Positions 41,826 through 50,808 of a stretch of DNA of 57,780 bases are shown piece after piece (position 1 is the stretch's first letter; the number at the start of each line of letters is the position of its first letter). A model generated the notes under the pieces. It made no database searches. It saw nothing but the letters and a program-made list of their open reading frames with translations, and was not told where the DNA came from. The DNA is from Coriobacteriaceae bacterium. GTDB taxonomy: Bacteria > Actinomycetota > Coriobacteriia > Coriobacteriales > Coriobacteriaceae. The position numbers and the translations under genes are program-made. The stretch covers positions 1 to 57,780 of the forward strand of contig CABIZD010000013.1 in assembly GCA_902363125.1 (NCBI GenBank). Direction: 5' to 3'.

Positions 41826-42161
41826 ATGTGTGATTGCATCTTCTGCAAAATTGCCAACCACGAGATCCCCTCGACCGTCGTCTACGAGGATGACCAGGTC
41901 ATCGCGTTCGACGACCTCAATCCCCAGGCGCCGGTCCACACGCTCGTGATCCCCAAGAAGCACTACAGTGACATCGCCGATAACGTGCCCGCCGAGACCA
42001 TGGGCGCCATGGCCCACGCCATCCAGGAGGTCGCCAAGGCCAAGGGTCTGGAGGACGGTTTCCGCGTCATCTCCAACAAGGGCGTCAACGCCGGTCAGAC
42101 CGTCATGCACTTCCACATGCACGTCCTCGGCGGCAAGAACCTGGGCGAGAACCTCATCTGA
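41826..42161 (+). CDS. HIT family protein (HinT-like)
   Basis: A 111-residue nucleotide hydrolase/transferase: CIFCKIANHEIPS at the start with paired Cys and a His, and HFHMHVLGG, the catalytic His triad, near the end. HinT-type proteins hydrolyse adenosine phosphoramidates. The Met with GAAAGGAA upstream is chosen. TATAAT lies about 30 bases upstream, a candidate promoter of its own. Confidence 0.92.
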   Translation: MCDCIFCKIANHEIPSTVVYEDDQVIAFDDLNPQAPVHTLVIPKKHYSDIADNVPAETMGAMAHAIQEVAKAKGLEDGFRVISNKGVNAGQTVMHFHMHVLGGKNLGENLI

Positions 42162-42202
42162 GGACGCACGGCCCGTCGCCTTGGCTGCCTTTGGAGTAAC
42201 CT

Positions 42203-43093
42203 ATGCAGTTTTCTCAACTCGAATACCTTCAAGCGGTAGCGAACTACGGCGGCGTGCGCAAAGCGGCTCGCGCCGTTCACGTGAGCCCACAGGCTGTCTC
42301 GTCGGCAATTAAGAAACTGGAGCCTGAGTATCAGATCGTTTTGCTCAATCGATCGGCGGGGGAGGCTGTTTTGTCTCCGGCGGGCAGAGAATTTGCGCGT
42401 CGTGCACGCGTGATCCTGGCACAAGTCGACGATCTCAAAAAGTACACCCAATCGGGGAACGGTGGCGTTTCGCCCGACGGCCACTTTCGTCTTTACGTCC
42501 CCTGTCTTCACGGGCGGGGGCGTCTTTTTTCCGAAAACTGGTACGACTCGTTTGAAAGCTCGCACCCTCAGATTCACCTTGATGTGTGGCATCAGCCAAC
42601 GGCTACATGCTTTGAATCACTTGTGCTTGGCATTTCGGATGCGGCCATCTCATTTGAGGAACCAAGGGACAGTGTCCTTTCTTCGAAATACTTGGGTGAA
42701 AAGGAGCTCAAGGTTCTTTCGTGCCCAGCGGGTCATCAATCTGTGGGTGCTATGACCGTTCGTGAGTTACTGGGCGGCAGGTTAGCTGTTCCCATTAATT
42801 TGTCGCCCTGTCTCAATGCGATCAATCAATGCCCCGAAGCTCAGCTGGTTAATTTCCGCTTCCGCGACGTCGAATACGGAAACAGAGCGCAGGCTGAGTT
42901 TCTTCAAGCCGGGGGATTGATATTGGGTTTTTCTGGCTCTTCTCTCGCATCAGATGGGTCGGAAGTGAGCGAGTACTCTATTGAAGGTTCGCATGACGTA
43001 GCCTTGCCCATCTACTTTTGCTATCGACAAAATGCCTGGACCGATCGACACCAGACGGTATTTCTTCACCTATTGCGTCATCTTGCTTCGTGA
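42203..43093 (+). CDS. LysR family transcriptional regulator
   Basis: 296 residues. The N-terminal helix-turn-helix FSQLEYLQAVANYGGVRKAA and VSPQAVSSAIKKLEPEYQIVLLNRS are clear LysR features; the co-inducer domain follows (LGISDAAISFEEPRD). It is followed on the same strand, 120 bases later, by an MFS transporter, a likely target. Codon use is slightly more AT-rich than that of xseA upstream. Inducer unknown. Confidence 0.85.
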   Translation: MQFSQLEYLQAVANYGGVRKAARAVHVSPQAVSSAIKKLEPEYQIVLLNRSAGEAVLSPAGREFARRARVILAQVDDLKKYTQSGNGGVSPDGHFRLYVPCLHGRGRLFSENWYDSFESSHPQIHLDVWHQPTATCFESLVLGISDAAISFEEPRDSVLSSKYLGEKELKVLSCPAGHQSVGAMTVRELLGGRLAVPINLSPCLNAINQCPEAQLVNFRFRDVEYGNRAQAEFLQAGGLILGFSGSSLASDGSEVSEYSIEGSHDVALPIYFCYRQNAWTDRHQTVFLHLLRHLAS

Positions 43094-43212
43094 GGCCATT
43101 TGGCCTCGTGTCGTCAAGTGAATGTTGACGCCTTGTAACACATGACTGACGGCTTTGCCCTCATGCTTTTCCAAGATTCCGATTTAGATTGTTGACTCTT
43201 GGAGGGCGGAGC

Positions 43213-44373
43213 ATGAAAAACCGTACGGTTTTGCTTTATATGACGTTTGTTTTTCTGTCGAACTTCAGCACCATTTTGTATTTTCTGACGGTTTACCTTG
43301 AATTCGTCGGATTCTCGATGGTGGCGATTTCTAGCATGATGATTGCATATCAAGTGAGCAAGTTCATCCTTGAAGTTCCCACTGGCTATATTGCCGATAG
43401 GTTTGGACGAAAGACAAGTGGTCTCGTTGGCGTCGTGGGGATGCTTGGATACTACGCCGCCCTGCTTCTCGTCCGTTCTCCTCTGCTTTTAATCGGCGCG
43501 TTTGCTCTCAAAGGTTTTGCCGCTGCATGTATGAGCGGGTCCATGGAAGCGATTTACATTGACAGCGTCTCTCTGGACCAGCTCGTAAGGCTTAATGTCG
43601 TTGAGCGATTTGTTTTCTATGCCTCTTATGCCCTCTCCGCTTGTGTGGGCGGTTTCATTTCGTCCGCTGGCGCGTATCTCATTGGTCTTTTGGCAGATAT
43701 CATCGCAATGGTGTTGACGTTGGTTGTCGTTGTCTGCATTCCTGAGATGCGAAGAGGGGACACTACAGCGACACCTAAGCGTGGAATTAGCCCGAAGATG
43801 ATCGGTGCCGCTATTGCGCGTAACGGCATTCTTCGTTCAGCGTTCATCATGGACTGCTCTCAGGCATTTGCTTTTGTCGCCCTGGAAGACTTTTTCTCAC
43901 TGTTGCTTGCGGGTCGCGGAATGAATGCCGTCGCTTCGGGTGTGATCATTGCGGTCCAGCTTCTTGCCTCGGCCTCCATGGGGCTTATTGTGCCCAGTGT
44001 GATTGCTCATGTCGACAAGGGCCGTTTTGCGCGTATTTGCGGCATCGTGCGCCTTTCCCTGGCTGCTCTGTTTTTGATTCCCTTTACTCCGGTCTATTTG
44101 CTGCCCGTGTTCTATGTACTGCAGACGGTCGCGTACTCGTTATTTGCTCCAATTAAATACTCAATTTTTCAAAATGCTGTCGATTCTTCGATGCGCTGTT
44201 CCCTGATTTCGGTCCAAAGCCAGATGGTGGCGGTGGGTGCCATCCTTTTCTATCTGTTCAATGCTGCGTTGAGCAGCATCGCGGGCATTCGAGTCGTATT
44301 GCTTGTTGCGCTCGGGATTTCTTCCCTGGTGTATATCCCCGCGCTATTTCGTCTTACAAGTCAAAGGCCATGA
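43213..44373 (+). CDS. MFS transporter
   Basis: 386 residues with about 12 hydrophobic helices. VPTGYIADRFGRKTSGLVG is the motif A loop between helices 2 and 3 with an aspartate and basic residues. The start has GGAGGGCGGAG upstream. It follows the LysR gene, so it may export or import a compound sensed by that regulator. Substrate unknown. Confidence 0.82.
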   Translation: MKNRTVLLYMTFVFLSNFSTILYFLTVYLEFVGFSMVAISSMMIAYQVSKFILEVPTGYIADRFGRKTSGLVGVVGMLGYYAALLLVRSPLLLIGAFALKGFAAACMSGSMEAIYIDSVSLDQLVRLNVVERFVFYASYALSACVGGFISSAGAYLIGLLADIIAMVLTLVVVVCIPEMRRGDTTATPKRGISPKMIGAAIARNGILRSAFIMDCSQAFAFVALEDFFSLLLAGRGMNAVASGVIIAVQLLASASMGLIVPSVIAHVDKGRFARICGIVRLSLAALFLIPFTPVYLLPVFYVLQTVAYSLFAPIKYSIFQNAVDSSMRCSLISVQSQMVAVGAILFYLFNAALSSIAGIRVVLLVALGISSLVYIPALFRLTSQRP

Positions 44374-44406
44374 GTATTTAGGCACCGATAACTTATATAT
44401 CAACGC

Positions 44407-44440
44407 AATAAACCCGAGCGCGAGGGCGTTTGGGTTTATT
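44407..44440 (+). terminator. terminator after the MFS gene
   Basis: AATAAACCC pairs with GGGTTTATT with a GC-rich interior; the tail contains TTATTATT but no uniform T run. Confidence 0.6.
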
Positions 44441-44493
44441 ATTGAAGCGTATGTAACCTGGCGGCGCCACACCGCCTGTTAGTAGGGAGACAC

Positions 44494-45672
44494 ATGAACG
44501 TTCTGGTCGTCAACGCGGGATCTTCGACCCTTAAGTATCAGGTCATCGACACCAAGTCCCATAAGGTGTCCGCAAAGGGCTCCTGCGAGCGCGTCTGCTT
44601 TACCGGTGGTACCTTCACCCATGCTGCCAATGGCTCCAAGAAGGTGACCGAGAACATCGAGTTCCCCGACCACAAGGTCGCCATCGAGGTCGTCCTGAAG
44701 GACCTTGAGGCCAACGGCGTCAAGATCGAGGGCATCGGCCACCGTATCGTTCAGGGCGGTTGGTACTTTGGTGATTCCTCCCTCGTCGACGAGGACGTCC
44801 TCGCCAAGATTCGCGAGGTCGCCCCGCTGGCGCCGCTGCACAACAACCCCGAGGCCAACGTTATCGAGTACTGCCTGGAGCAGTATCCCGATCTGCCCAA
44901 CGTCACGGTCTACGACACCGCTTTCCACTTCAACATGCCCGAGGTCGCCAAGACCTACGCCCTTCCCAAGGATGTTTGCGACAAGCTGCACATCCGTAAG
45001 TACGGCGCCCACGGCACCAGCTATCGCTACATCTCCAAGAAGGTCGCCGAGATGACCAACGGCGAGGCCCGCAAGGTCGTCGTGTGCCATATCGGCTCCG
45101 GCGCTTCCCTGTGCGCCATCGAGGACGGCAAGTGCATGGACACCACCATGGGCTTGACGCCGCTCGACGGCGTCATGATGGGCACCCGCTGCGGCTCCAT
45201 CGACCCGGCTACCGTGTGCTACCTGCAGCGCGAGGGTGGCTACACCTTCGACGAGGTCGACGAGATGATGAACAAGAAGTCTGGCCTTTTGGCTGTGACC
45301 GGTGGCAAGACCAACGACTGCCGCAACGTTGAGGAGCTCGCCGCTGCTGGTGACCCCGAGGCTCAGCTCGCCTTCGATATGTTCGTCTACAAGATTGCCG
45401 CTAAGGCCGCCGAGATGGCCACCTCCATGTGCGGCATGGACACCCTGGTCTTTACCGCCGGCATCGGCGAGCACGCTCCGGCCGTTCGCGCTGGCGTGGC
45501 CGATCGTCTGGCCTTTATGGGCGTCAAGATGGATCACGCCCGTAATGCCCTGCGTGGCGACGGCGCTTGGTGCCTGTCCGCCAAGGATTCCAAGGTCAAG
45601 ATTTTCGTCATCCCTACGGACGAGGAGTTCATGATCGCTTCCGACGTCGAGCGCATCGTCAACGGCAAGTAA
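44494..45672 (+). CDS. ackA: acetate kinase paralogue with altered active-site residues
   Basis: 392 residues of the ASKHA fold, LVVNAGSSTLKYQ at the N terminus, GHRIVQGGW with the substrate Arg, DTAFH with the catalytic Asp and MGLTPLDGVMMGTR. It is collinear with the next gene. Two conserved positions differ from that copy and from typical acetate kinases: HGTSY at residue 177 where His is usual, and HIGSGAS with Ser202 where Asn normally contacts ATP phosphate. It may have another acyl substrate, reverse preference or reduced activity. GTAGGGAGAC precedes the start. Confidence 0.9.
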   Translation: MNVLVVNAGSSTLKYQVIDTKSHKVSAKGSCERVCFTGGTFTHAANGSKKVTENIEFPDHKVAIEVVLKDLEANGVKIEGIGHRIVQGGWYFGDSSLVDEDVLAKIREVAPLAPLHNNPEANVIEYCLEQYPDLPNVTVYDTAFHFNMPEVAKTYALPKDVCDKLHIRKYGAHGTSYRYISKKVAEMTNGEARKVVVCHIGSGASLCAIEDGKCMDTTMGLTPLDGVMMGTRCGSIDPATVCYLQREGGYTFDEVDEMMNKKSGLLAVTGGKTNDCRNVEELAAAGDPEAQLAFDMFVYKIAAKAAEMATSMCGMDTLVFTAGIGEHAPAVRAGVADRLAFMGVKMDHARNALRGDGAWCLSAKDSKVKIFVIPTDEEFMIASDVERIVNGK

Positions 45673-45676
45673 TTGC

Positions 45677-45725
45677 AAGAGGGGAGGGGCTGGACGACCG
45701 AGCGCCGTTCGGCCCCTCTTTTGCG
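45677..45725 (+). terminator. terminator between the acetate kinase genes
   Basis: AGAGGGG and CCCCTCT flank a GC-rich interior, followed by TTTTGCG. The separation implies that each kinase gene has its own transcript, at least in part. Confidence 0.6.
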
Positions 45726-45835
45726 CTCGTTGGGCGATATGCTGATATCTATTTATCAAGATATGATAACTTCTTATTAAAATGCGGCCGCCTTAAGGGG
45801 CCTGCGTCGACCGTATTGCACTGCGAAGGAGTCTC

Positions 45836-47014
45836 ATGAACGTACTTGTTGTCAACGCCGGCAGCTCAAGCCTTAAATATCAGCTTTTGGATACCGATAC
45901 CCGCAAGGTTTTCGCCAAGGGCAACTGCGAGCGTATCGGATCGGACATGGGCATCTTTGGCCACTCCGAGAACGGTGGCGCTAAGCAGACCGAGGAGGTC
46001 CCTTTCCCCGATCATCGCTCTGCTATCGCTCGCGTGCTCGAGGAGCTCGAGAAGACCGACTTTACGATTGATGGCATTGGGCATCGTATCGTTCAGGGCG
46101 GCTGGCACTTCGATGATTCCGCGGTTGTCGACGACGAGGTTATGGCCAAGATTCTTGAGGTGGCACCGCTTGCTCCGCTGCACAACTACGGCGAGGCCGC
46201 AGCGATTGAGTATTGCCGTGAGAAGTATCCGGAGCTGCCCAACGTGGCGGTCTTCGACACCTCGTTCCACATGACCATGCCCGAGGTTGCCTACACCTAC
46301 GCGCTGCCCAAGGACGTTTGCGACAAGTACCACGTGCGCAAGTACGGCGCCCACGGCACGAGCCACCGCTATGAGTGGATGATGGCCAAGGAGATCCTGG
46401 GTTCGCGCTGCCACCGTCTGCTTTCGTGCCATCTGGGCAACGGTGCTTCGCTCGCTGCTATCGAGGACGGCGTGTGCCGCGACACCACGATGGGTCTCAC
46501 GCCGCTCGATGGCCTGATGATGGGCACCCGTTGTGGTTCCATCGACCCGGCCACCGTGTGCTACCTGCAGCGCGAGGGCGGCTACAGCTACCAGGAAGTC
46601 GATGACATGATGAACAAGCAGTCTGGTCTGCTTGCCATCTCGGGCATCTCCAACGACGCCCGCGACATCCGCACGCGCGCCTCCGAGGGCGACGAGCGCT
46701 GCCTGCTCGCCTTCGATATGTTCGCCTATAAGGCCATGCAGCAGGCCGGTTCCATGATCGCTTCCATGGCGGGCGTGGACACCATTACCTTTACCGCCGG
46801 CATCGGCGAGAACGACTGGTCGATCCGCAAGGCCTTCTGCGACTGCTTTGAGTGGTTGGGCGTGCGCATCGACAACAACAAGAACCGCGAGGCCGTGGGC
46901 AACGGCCCACAGGTCATCAGCGCCGCCGGCTCTTCCGTCACGGTTATGGTCATCCCCACCGACGAGGAATACATGATCGCCCACGACGTCGAGCGCCTGA
47001 CCAAGAACAACTAA
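45836..47014 (+). CDS. ackA: acetate kinase with canonical active site
   Basis: 392 residues, same length and order of motifs as the preceding gene. The catalytic set is complete: LVVNAGSSSLKYQ, GHRIVQGG, DTSFH, HGTSHRY with His177, CHLGNGAS with Asn202, and MGTRCGSIDPATV. It makes acetate and ATP from acetyl phosphate. GAAGGAG precedes the ATG. Convergent pta downstream supplies acetyl phosphate. The pair likely arose by tandem duplication. Confidence 0.95.
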   Translation: MNVLVVNAGSSSLKYQLLDTDTRKVFAKGNCERIGSDMGIFGHSENGGAKQTEEVPFPDHRSAIARVLEELEKTDFTIDGIGHRIVQGGWHFDDSAVVDDEVMAKILEVAPLAPLHNYGEAAAIEYCREKYPELPNVAVFDTSFHMTMPEVAYTYALPKDVCDKYHVRKYGAHGTSHRYEWMMAKEILGSRCHRLLSCHLGNGASLAAIEDGVCRDTTMGLTPLDGLMMGTRCGSIDPATVCYLQREGGYSYQEVDDMMNKQSGLLAISGISNDARDIRTRASEGDERCLLAFDMFAYKAMQQAGSMIASMAGVDTITFTAGIGENDWSIRKAFCDCFEWLGVRIDNNKNREAVGNGPQVISAAGSSVTVMVIPTDEEYMIAHDVERLTKNN

Positions 47015-47036
47015 CGCGCGCATTTGCAAGTAAACG

Positions 47037-47072
47037 AAAGGCCTCCAGAGCAACAGTTCCGGAGGCCTTTTT
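47037..47072. terminator. bidirectional terminator between ackA and pta
   Basis: AAAGGCCTCC pairs perfectly with GGAGGCCTTT over ten bases, with a 14-base loop and a T run. Confidence 0.9.
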
Positions 47073-47112
47073 GCTAGCAGGTGGAAATTCCTGTCCCGAG
47101 GGGATATGTCCG

Positions 47113-48093
47113 CTACTCAGCCATCTGAGCCTGGACGGCGGTGATGGCCACGACACCCACGATGTCGTCAGCAGAGCAGCCGCGCGACAGATCGTTGACC
47201 GGCTTGGCGATGCCCTGCAGGATGGGGCCGTAGGCGTCGGCGCCGGCGAAGCGCTGGACCAGCTTGTAGCCGATGTTGCCGGCCTCGAGGTCGGGGAACA
47301 CGAGCACGTTGGCCTTGCCGGCAACGGAGGAGCCGGGAGCCTTGAGCTGGGCGACGGTGGGGACAATAGCGGCATCGAGCTGCAGGTCGCCGTCGATGGC
47401 GAGCTCGGGAGCCTTCTCCTTGCAGAACTTCACAGCCTCCTGGACCTTCTTGGCGACCTCGCCGCCAGCGGAGCCCATGGTGGAGTAGGAGAGCATGGCC
47501 ACGTGCGGCTCAACGTTGCCCATGAAGGTGGACCAGGAGTGAGCGGAGGCGATGGCGATCTCGGAGAGCTCGTCGGAGGACGGGTTGATGTTGAGGCCGC
47601 AGTCGGCGAAGATCAGCGTGCCGTCAGTGCCGAACTGCGGGGTGTCGGTGCACATCACGAAGAAGGCCGAGACCAGCTTGGTGCCCGGGGCGGTCTTGAG
47701 GATCTGAAGCGCGGGGCGCAGGGTGTCGGCGGTGGAGTGGCAGGCGCCGGAGACCAGGCCGTCGGCATCGCCCATCTTGACCATCATGGTGCCAAAGTAG
47801 GTGGCGTCCATCACCTGGGCGCGAGCCTGCTCGATGGTAACGCCCTTCTTGGCGCGGAGCTCGGCAAACTTCTGCGCGTACTCCTCGTGCTTCTCGGCAT
47901 TGCGCGGGTCGATGACGGTAGCGCCGGGAACGTTGATCTCGTCGGGGTTGCCCAGGATGACGATCTTTGCCAGGCCCTCCTCGATGATTTTGGTGGCCGC
48001 GACGATAGTGCGCGGATCCTCGCCCTCGGGCAGGACGATCGTCTTAAGGTCGGCCTTGGCGGCAGACTTCATACGGTTTAGGAAATCGCTCAT
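47113..48093 (-). CDS. pta: phosphate acetyltransferase
   Basis: 326 residues, the short Pta form without N-terminal P-loop domain. TIVLPEGEDPRTIVAATKI at the start, DGLVSGACHSTADTLRPAL, MLSYSTMGSAGG and the C-terminal KPVNDLSRGCSADDIV are family motifs. It interconverts acetyl-CoA and acetyl phosphate. AAGGAG lies before the ATG. It is convergent with the acetate kinases rather than in one operon, which is less usual. Confidence 0.95.
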   Translation of the reverse strand: MSDFLNRMKSAAKADLKTIVLPEGEDPRTIVAATKIIEEGLAKIVILGNPDEINVPGATVIDPRNAEKHEEYAQKFAELRAKKGVTIEQARAQVMDATYFGTMMVKMGDADGLVSGACHSTADTLRPALQILKTAPGTKLVSAFFVMCTDTPQFGTDGTLIFADCGLNINPSSDELSEIAIASAHSWSTFMGNVEPHVAMLSYSTMGSAGGEVAKKVQEAVKFCKEKAPELAIDGDLQLDAAIVPTVAQLKAPGSSVAGKANVLVFPDLEAGNIGYKLVQRFAGADAYGPILQGIAKPVNDLSRGCSADDIVGVVAITAVQAQMAE

Positions 48094-48324
48094 GTTACTC
48101 CTTACAAGCGTTTCGCTAAGCTCCAGGCACCCGGCTGTTCACGAATAAACCCGCTGCTAGCGGGTTTACCTTTCAATTATGTACGCCGCGGTGCTTGAGC
48201 TTTCCTTGTGTGGCAAGCTCATTATAGGACGCATTAGCGCTATAATCGCTCTGATAAATATGTCTCGAAGAATGTTCGAGAAAAGCCCAGCTAACGAGCC
48301 CGTGGCTTTTGACAAGGAGTATCG

Positions 48325-49527
48325 ATGCAGATTACCTCAGGCCTGCCTGAAGGCTTTAACGCCGGCGCGTACGACATGATTGTCGTCGGTGCTGGATATG
48401 CCGGTGCCGTTTGCGCCCGCCGTCTTGCCGAGACCATCGGCTATCGTGTTGCCGTTTTGGAGCGCCGTAGCCACATTGCGGGCAATGCCTATGACTGCAC
48501 TGACGAGGCCGGAATCCTGATCCACGAGTACGGTCCGCATATCTATCACACTTTTAACGAGCGCGTGCACAATTTCCTGTCGCGCTTTACCAAGTGGACG
48601 GATTATCAGCACAAGGTGCTCGCCAACATCAACGGTACCCTTATGCCCGTGCCCTTCAACCATGCGAGTCTCAAGCTCGCCTTTGGTGACGAGCGCGGCG
48701 AGGAGCTGTATCAGAAGCTCGTGGAGACCTTTGGCAAGGATGTCAAGGTGCCCATTATGGAGCTGCGTAAGAAGAACGACCCGGATCTTGCCGAGGTCGC
48801 CGATTACGTCTACGAGAACGTCTTTTTGCATTACACCATGAAGCAGTGGGGCCAGACGCCCGATCAGATCGATCCCTCGATCACCGGCCGCGTTCCCGTC
48901 TTTGTGGGCGATGATGACCGCTACTTCCCGCAAGCTCCCTTCCAGGGCATGCCGCAGGAGGGCTACACGGCGCTCTTTGAGCACATGCTCGACCACGACC
49001 TGATCGACGTGTTCTGCGACGTGGACGCCCGTGACCTCTTTGAAATCGACGAGACTACCGTCAAGATCGACGGCAAGGTCTATGGTGGCGAGATCGTCTA
49101 CACCGGTCCGCTCGATGAGCTGTTCAATCTCGATCTGGGCGCGCTACCGTACCGCACGCTCGACATGAAGTTCGAGACGCTCGATATGGACCAGTTCCAG
49201 CCCGTGGGCACCGTCAACTACACCACGAGCGAGGACTACACGCGCATTACCGAGTTCAAGAACATGACCGGTCAGATCCTGCCCGGCAAGACCACCATCA
49301 TGAAGGAGTACTCCAAGGCCTATACGCCCGGCTCGGGCGAGACGCCGTACTACGCCATTCTTGAGCCCGAGAACCGTGAGCTCTATGAGCGCTATCTTGA
49401 GCGCGTCCAGAACCTGACGAACTTCCACCCGGTGGGTCGTCTGGCCGAGTATCGTTACTACGATATGGACGCCGTGACCAATTCCGCCCTCGATCTTTCG
49501 GATGAGATTATCGCCTGCCATGCATAA
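48325..49527 (+). CDS. glf: UDP-galactopyranose mutase
   Basis: 400 residues with an N-terminal FAD-binding motif, MIVVGAGYAGAVCARRLAE, then RRSHIAGNAYD and HEYGPHIYHTFN, and the family-specific FLHYTMKQWGQ and RVPVFVGDDDRYF segments. It converts UDP-galactopyranose to the furanose form for surface glycans. AAGGAG precedes the start. Its 3' end overlaps the glycosyltransferase gene, so the two form an operon. Confidence 0.94.
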   Translation: MQITSGLPEGFNAGAYDMIVVGAGYAGAVCARRLAETIGYRVAVLERRSHIAGNAYDCTDEAGILIHEYGPHIYHTFNERVHNFLSRFTKWTDYQHKVLANINGTLMPVPFNHASLKLAFGDERGEELYQKLVETFGKDVKVPIMELRKKNDPDLAEVADYVYENVFLHYTMKQWGQTPDQIDPSITGRVPVFVGDDDRYFPQAPFQGMPQEGYTALFEHMLDHDLIDVFCDVDARDLFEIDETTVKIDGKVYGGEIVYTGPLDELFNLDLGALPYRTLDMKFETLDMDQFQPVGTVNYTTSEDYTRITEFKNMTGQILPGKTTIMKEYSKAYTPGSGETPYYAILEPENRELYERYLERVQNLTNFHPVGRLAEYRYYDMDAVTNSALDLSDEIIACHA

Positions 49528-50551
49528 AGTCATAACATTCGGTATTCCCTCGTATAACGCCGCCAAGGACATGGACCATTGCATCACCTCCATCTTGGAG
49601 GGGAGCAATTACGCCACCGATATCGAGATTATCGTGGTGGACGACGGCTCCAAGGACGAGACGGCCGATAAGGCCGATGAGTGGGAGGCACGTTATCCCG
49701 GTATCATTCGCGCGGTACACCAGGAGAACGGTGGCCACGGTATTGCCGTCCTTTCGGGTCTGCGCGAGGCACAGGGCACCTACTACAAGGTTGTCGACTC
49801 GGATGACTGGCTCGACGCTGCGGCTCTTTCGACCATGCTGTCGATTCTGCGTGGCTTTGAAGAGCGCGATCAGCGCGTTGACCTGTTTATCTCGAACTAC
49901 GTGTACGAGAAGGTTTACGAGGGCACGCATACCGCTATTGGCTACAAATTTGCCCTGCCGCGCAAAAAGATCTTTTCCTGGGATCAGATCGGTCATTTCC
50001 GCCTGGACCAGAACCTACTCATGCACAGCCTGTGCTATCGCACGGATGTGCTGCGCGAGTCCAACCTTCCCATGCCGCCGCACACGTTCTATGTGGACAA
50101 CATCTACGCCTACGTGCCGCTGCCGCGTTGCAAGACCATGTACTACGCCGACATCGACCTCTATCGCTACTTTATCGGTCGCGAGGGCCAGAGTGTCAAC
50201 GAGGCCACGATGGTCAAGCGTCTGGACCAGCAGTTCCGTGTGACGCGCATCATGATGGAGTCGTACCACCTGTACAGCGATGTTGAGTCGTCGCGTCTGC
50301 GCTCGTACATGATGGGCTATTTCACCATGATGATGGCGATCTGCTCGGTGCTCACCAAGCTTTCCGAGGAAGATTGCGCCGACGAGCGCCTAAAGACGCT
50401 GTGGAATGATTTGAAGGCCTACGACGAGCGCATGTATCGTCGTGCCCGCTACGGCGTGGTCGGGTTCTTCACCAATCTGCGCGGACGGGCCGGAGACAAA
50501 ACCACACTCGGCCTATACCGTCTTGCCTCAAAGATCTTCAAATTCAACTAG
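49520..50551 (+). CDS. GT2-family glycosyltransferase
   Basis: 343 residues of the GT-A fold. TFGIPSYNAAKDMDHCI, IIVVDDGSKDETADKA and VVDSDDWLD (metal-binding DxD region) give the N-terminal family-2 pattern; the C-terminal half is helical and cytosolic/membrane-associated. The ATG chosen overlaps the end of glf by eight bases. Together with Glf it probably builds a galactofuranose-containing wall or capsule glycan. Its last residues SKIFKFN recur on the other strand nearby. Confidence 0.88.
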   Translation: MHKVITFGIPSYNAAKDMDHCITSILEGSNYATDIEIIVVDDGSKDETADKADEWEARYPGIIRAVHQENGGHGIAVLSGLREAQGTYYKVVDSDDWLDAAALSTMLSILRGFEERDQRVDLFISNYVYEKVYEGTHTAIGYKFALPRKKIFSWDQIGHFRLDQNLLMHSLCYRTDVLRESNLPMPPHTFYVDNIYAYVPLPRCKTMYYADIDLYRYFIGREGQSVNEATMVKRLDQQFRVTRIMMESYHLYSDVESSRLRSYMMGYFTMMMAICSVLTKLSEEDCADERLKTLWNDLKAYDERMYRRARYGVVGFFTNLRGRAGDKTTLGLYRLASKIFKFN

Positions 50552-50583
50552 CTGCCGAGTAATCGCTGCTGATAGGTTGACTG

Positions 50584-50693
50584 GGCCCCTTGGCCTTTAG
50601 TTTGCTACTGCGAACAGTCCTGCTCGCACGGAAAGCACATTAAGTGCTTTCCGGCTCGTGCGGAACTTGTATCAAACTAAAGGCCAAGGGGCC
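50584..50693. repeat. 110-bp nested palindromic element
   Basis: Perfect 21-base arms (GGCCCCTTGGCCTTTAGTTT plus G and complement) enclose a second palindrome, GAAAGCAC/GTGCTTTC, flanked by GCACG/CGTGC. It lies after the glycosyltransferase gene and has no coding content. It may serve as a double-sided terminator or be a mobile non-coding repeat. Confidence 0.7.
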
Positions 50694-50718
50694 TCTGCTA
50701 TAAGAATCGATTGTCAGG

Positions 50719-50757
50719 TTATTTGAATTTGAAGATCTTCGACGCGCGGTACACAGG
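50719..50757 (-). pseudogene. possible 3' remnant of a second glycosyltransferase gene
   Basis: On the minus strand the codons read PVYRASKIFKFK and stop, close to the last residues of the GT2 protein (YRLASKIFKFN), and 17 bases are identical in inverted orientation. The match is short, so it is a suggestion of a degraded convergent paralogue rather than proof. Confidence 0.35.
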
Positions 50758-50808
50758 GGCCTGGGCTGAAAAAATATTAGTTGGTAGTCGGTCGGAGGCG
50801 GGCGGGCA

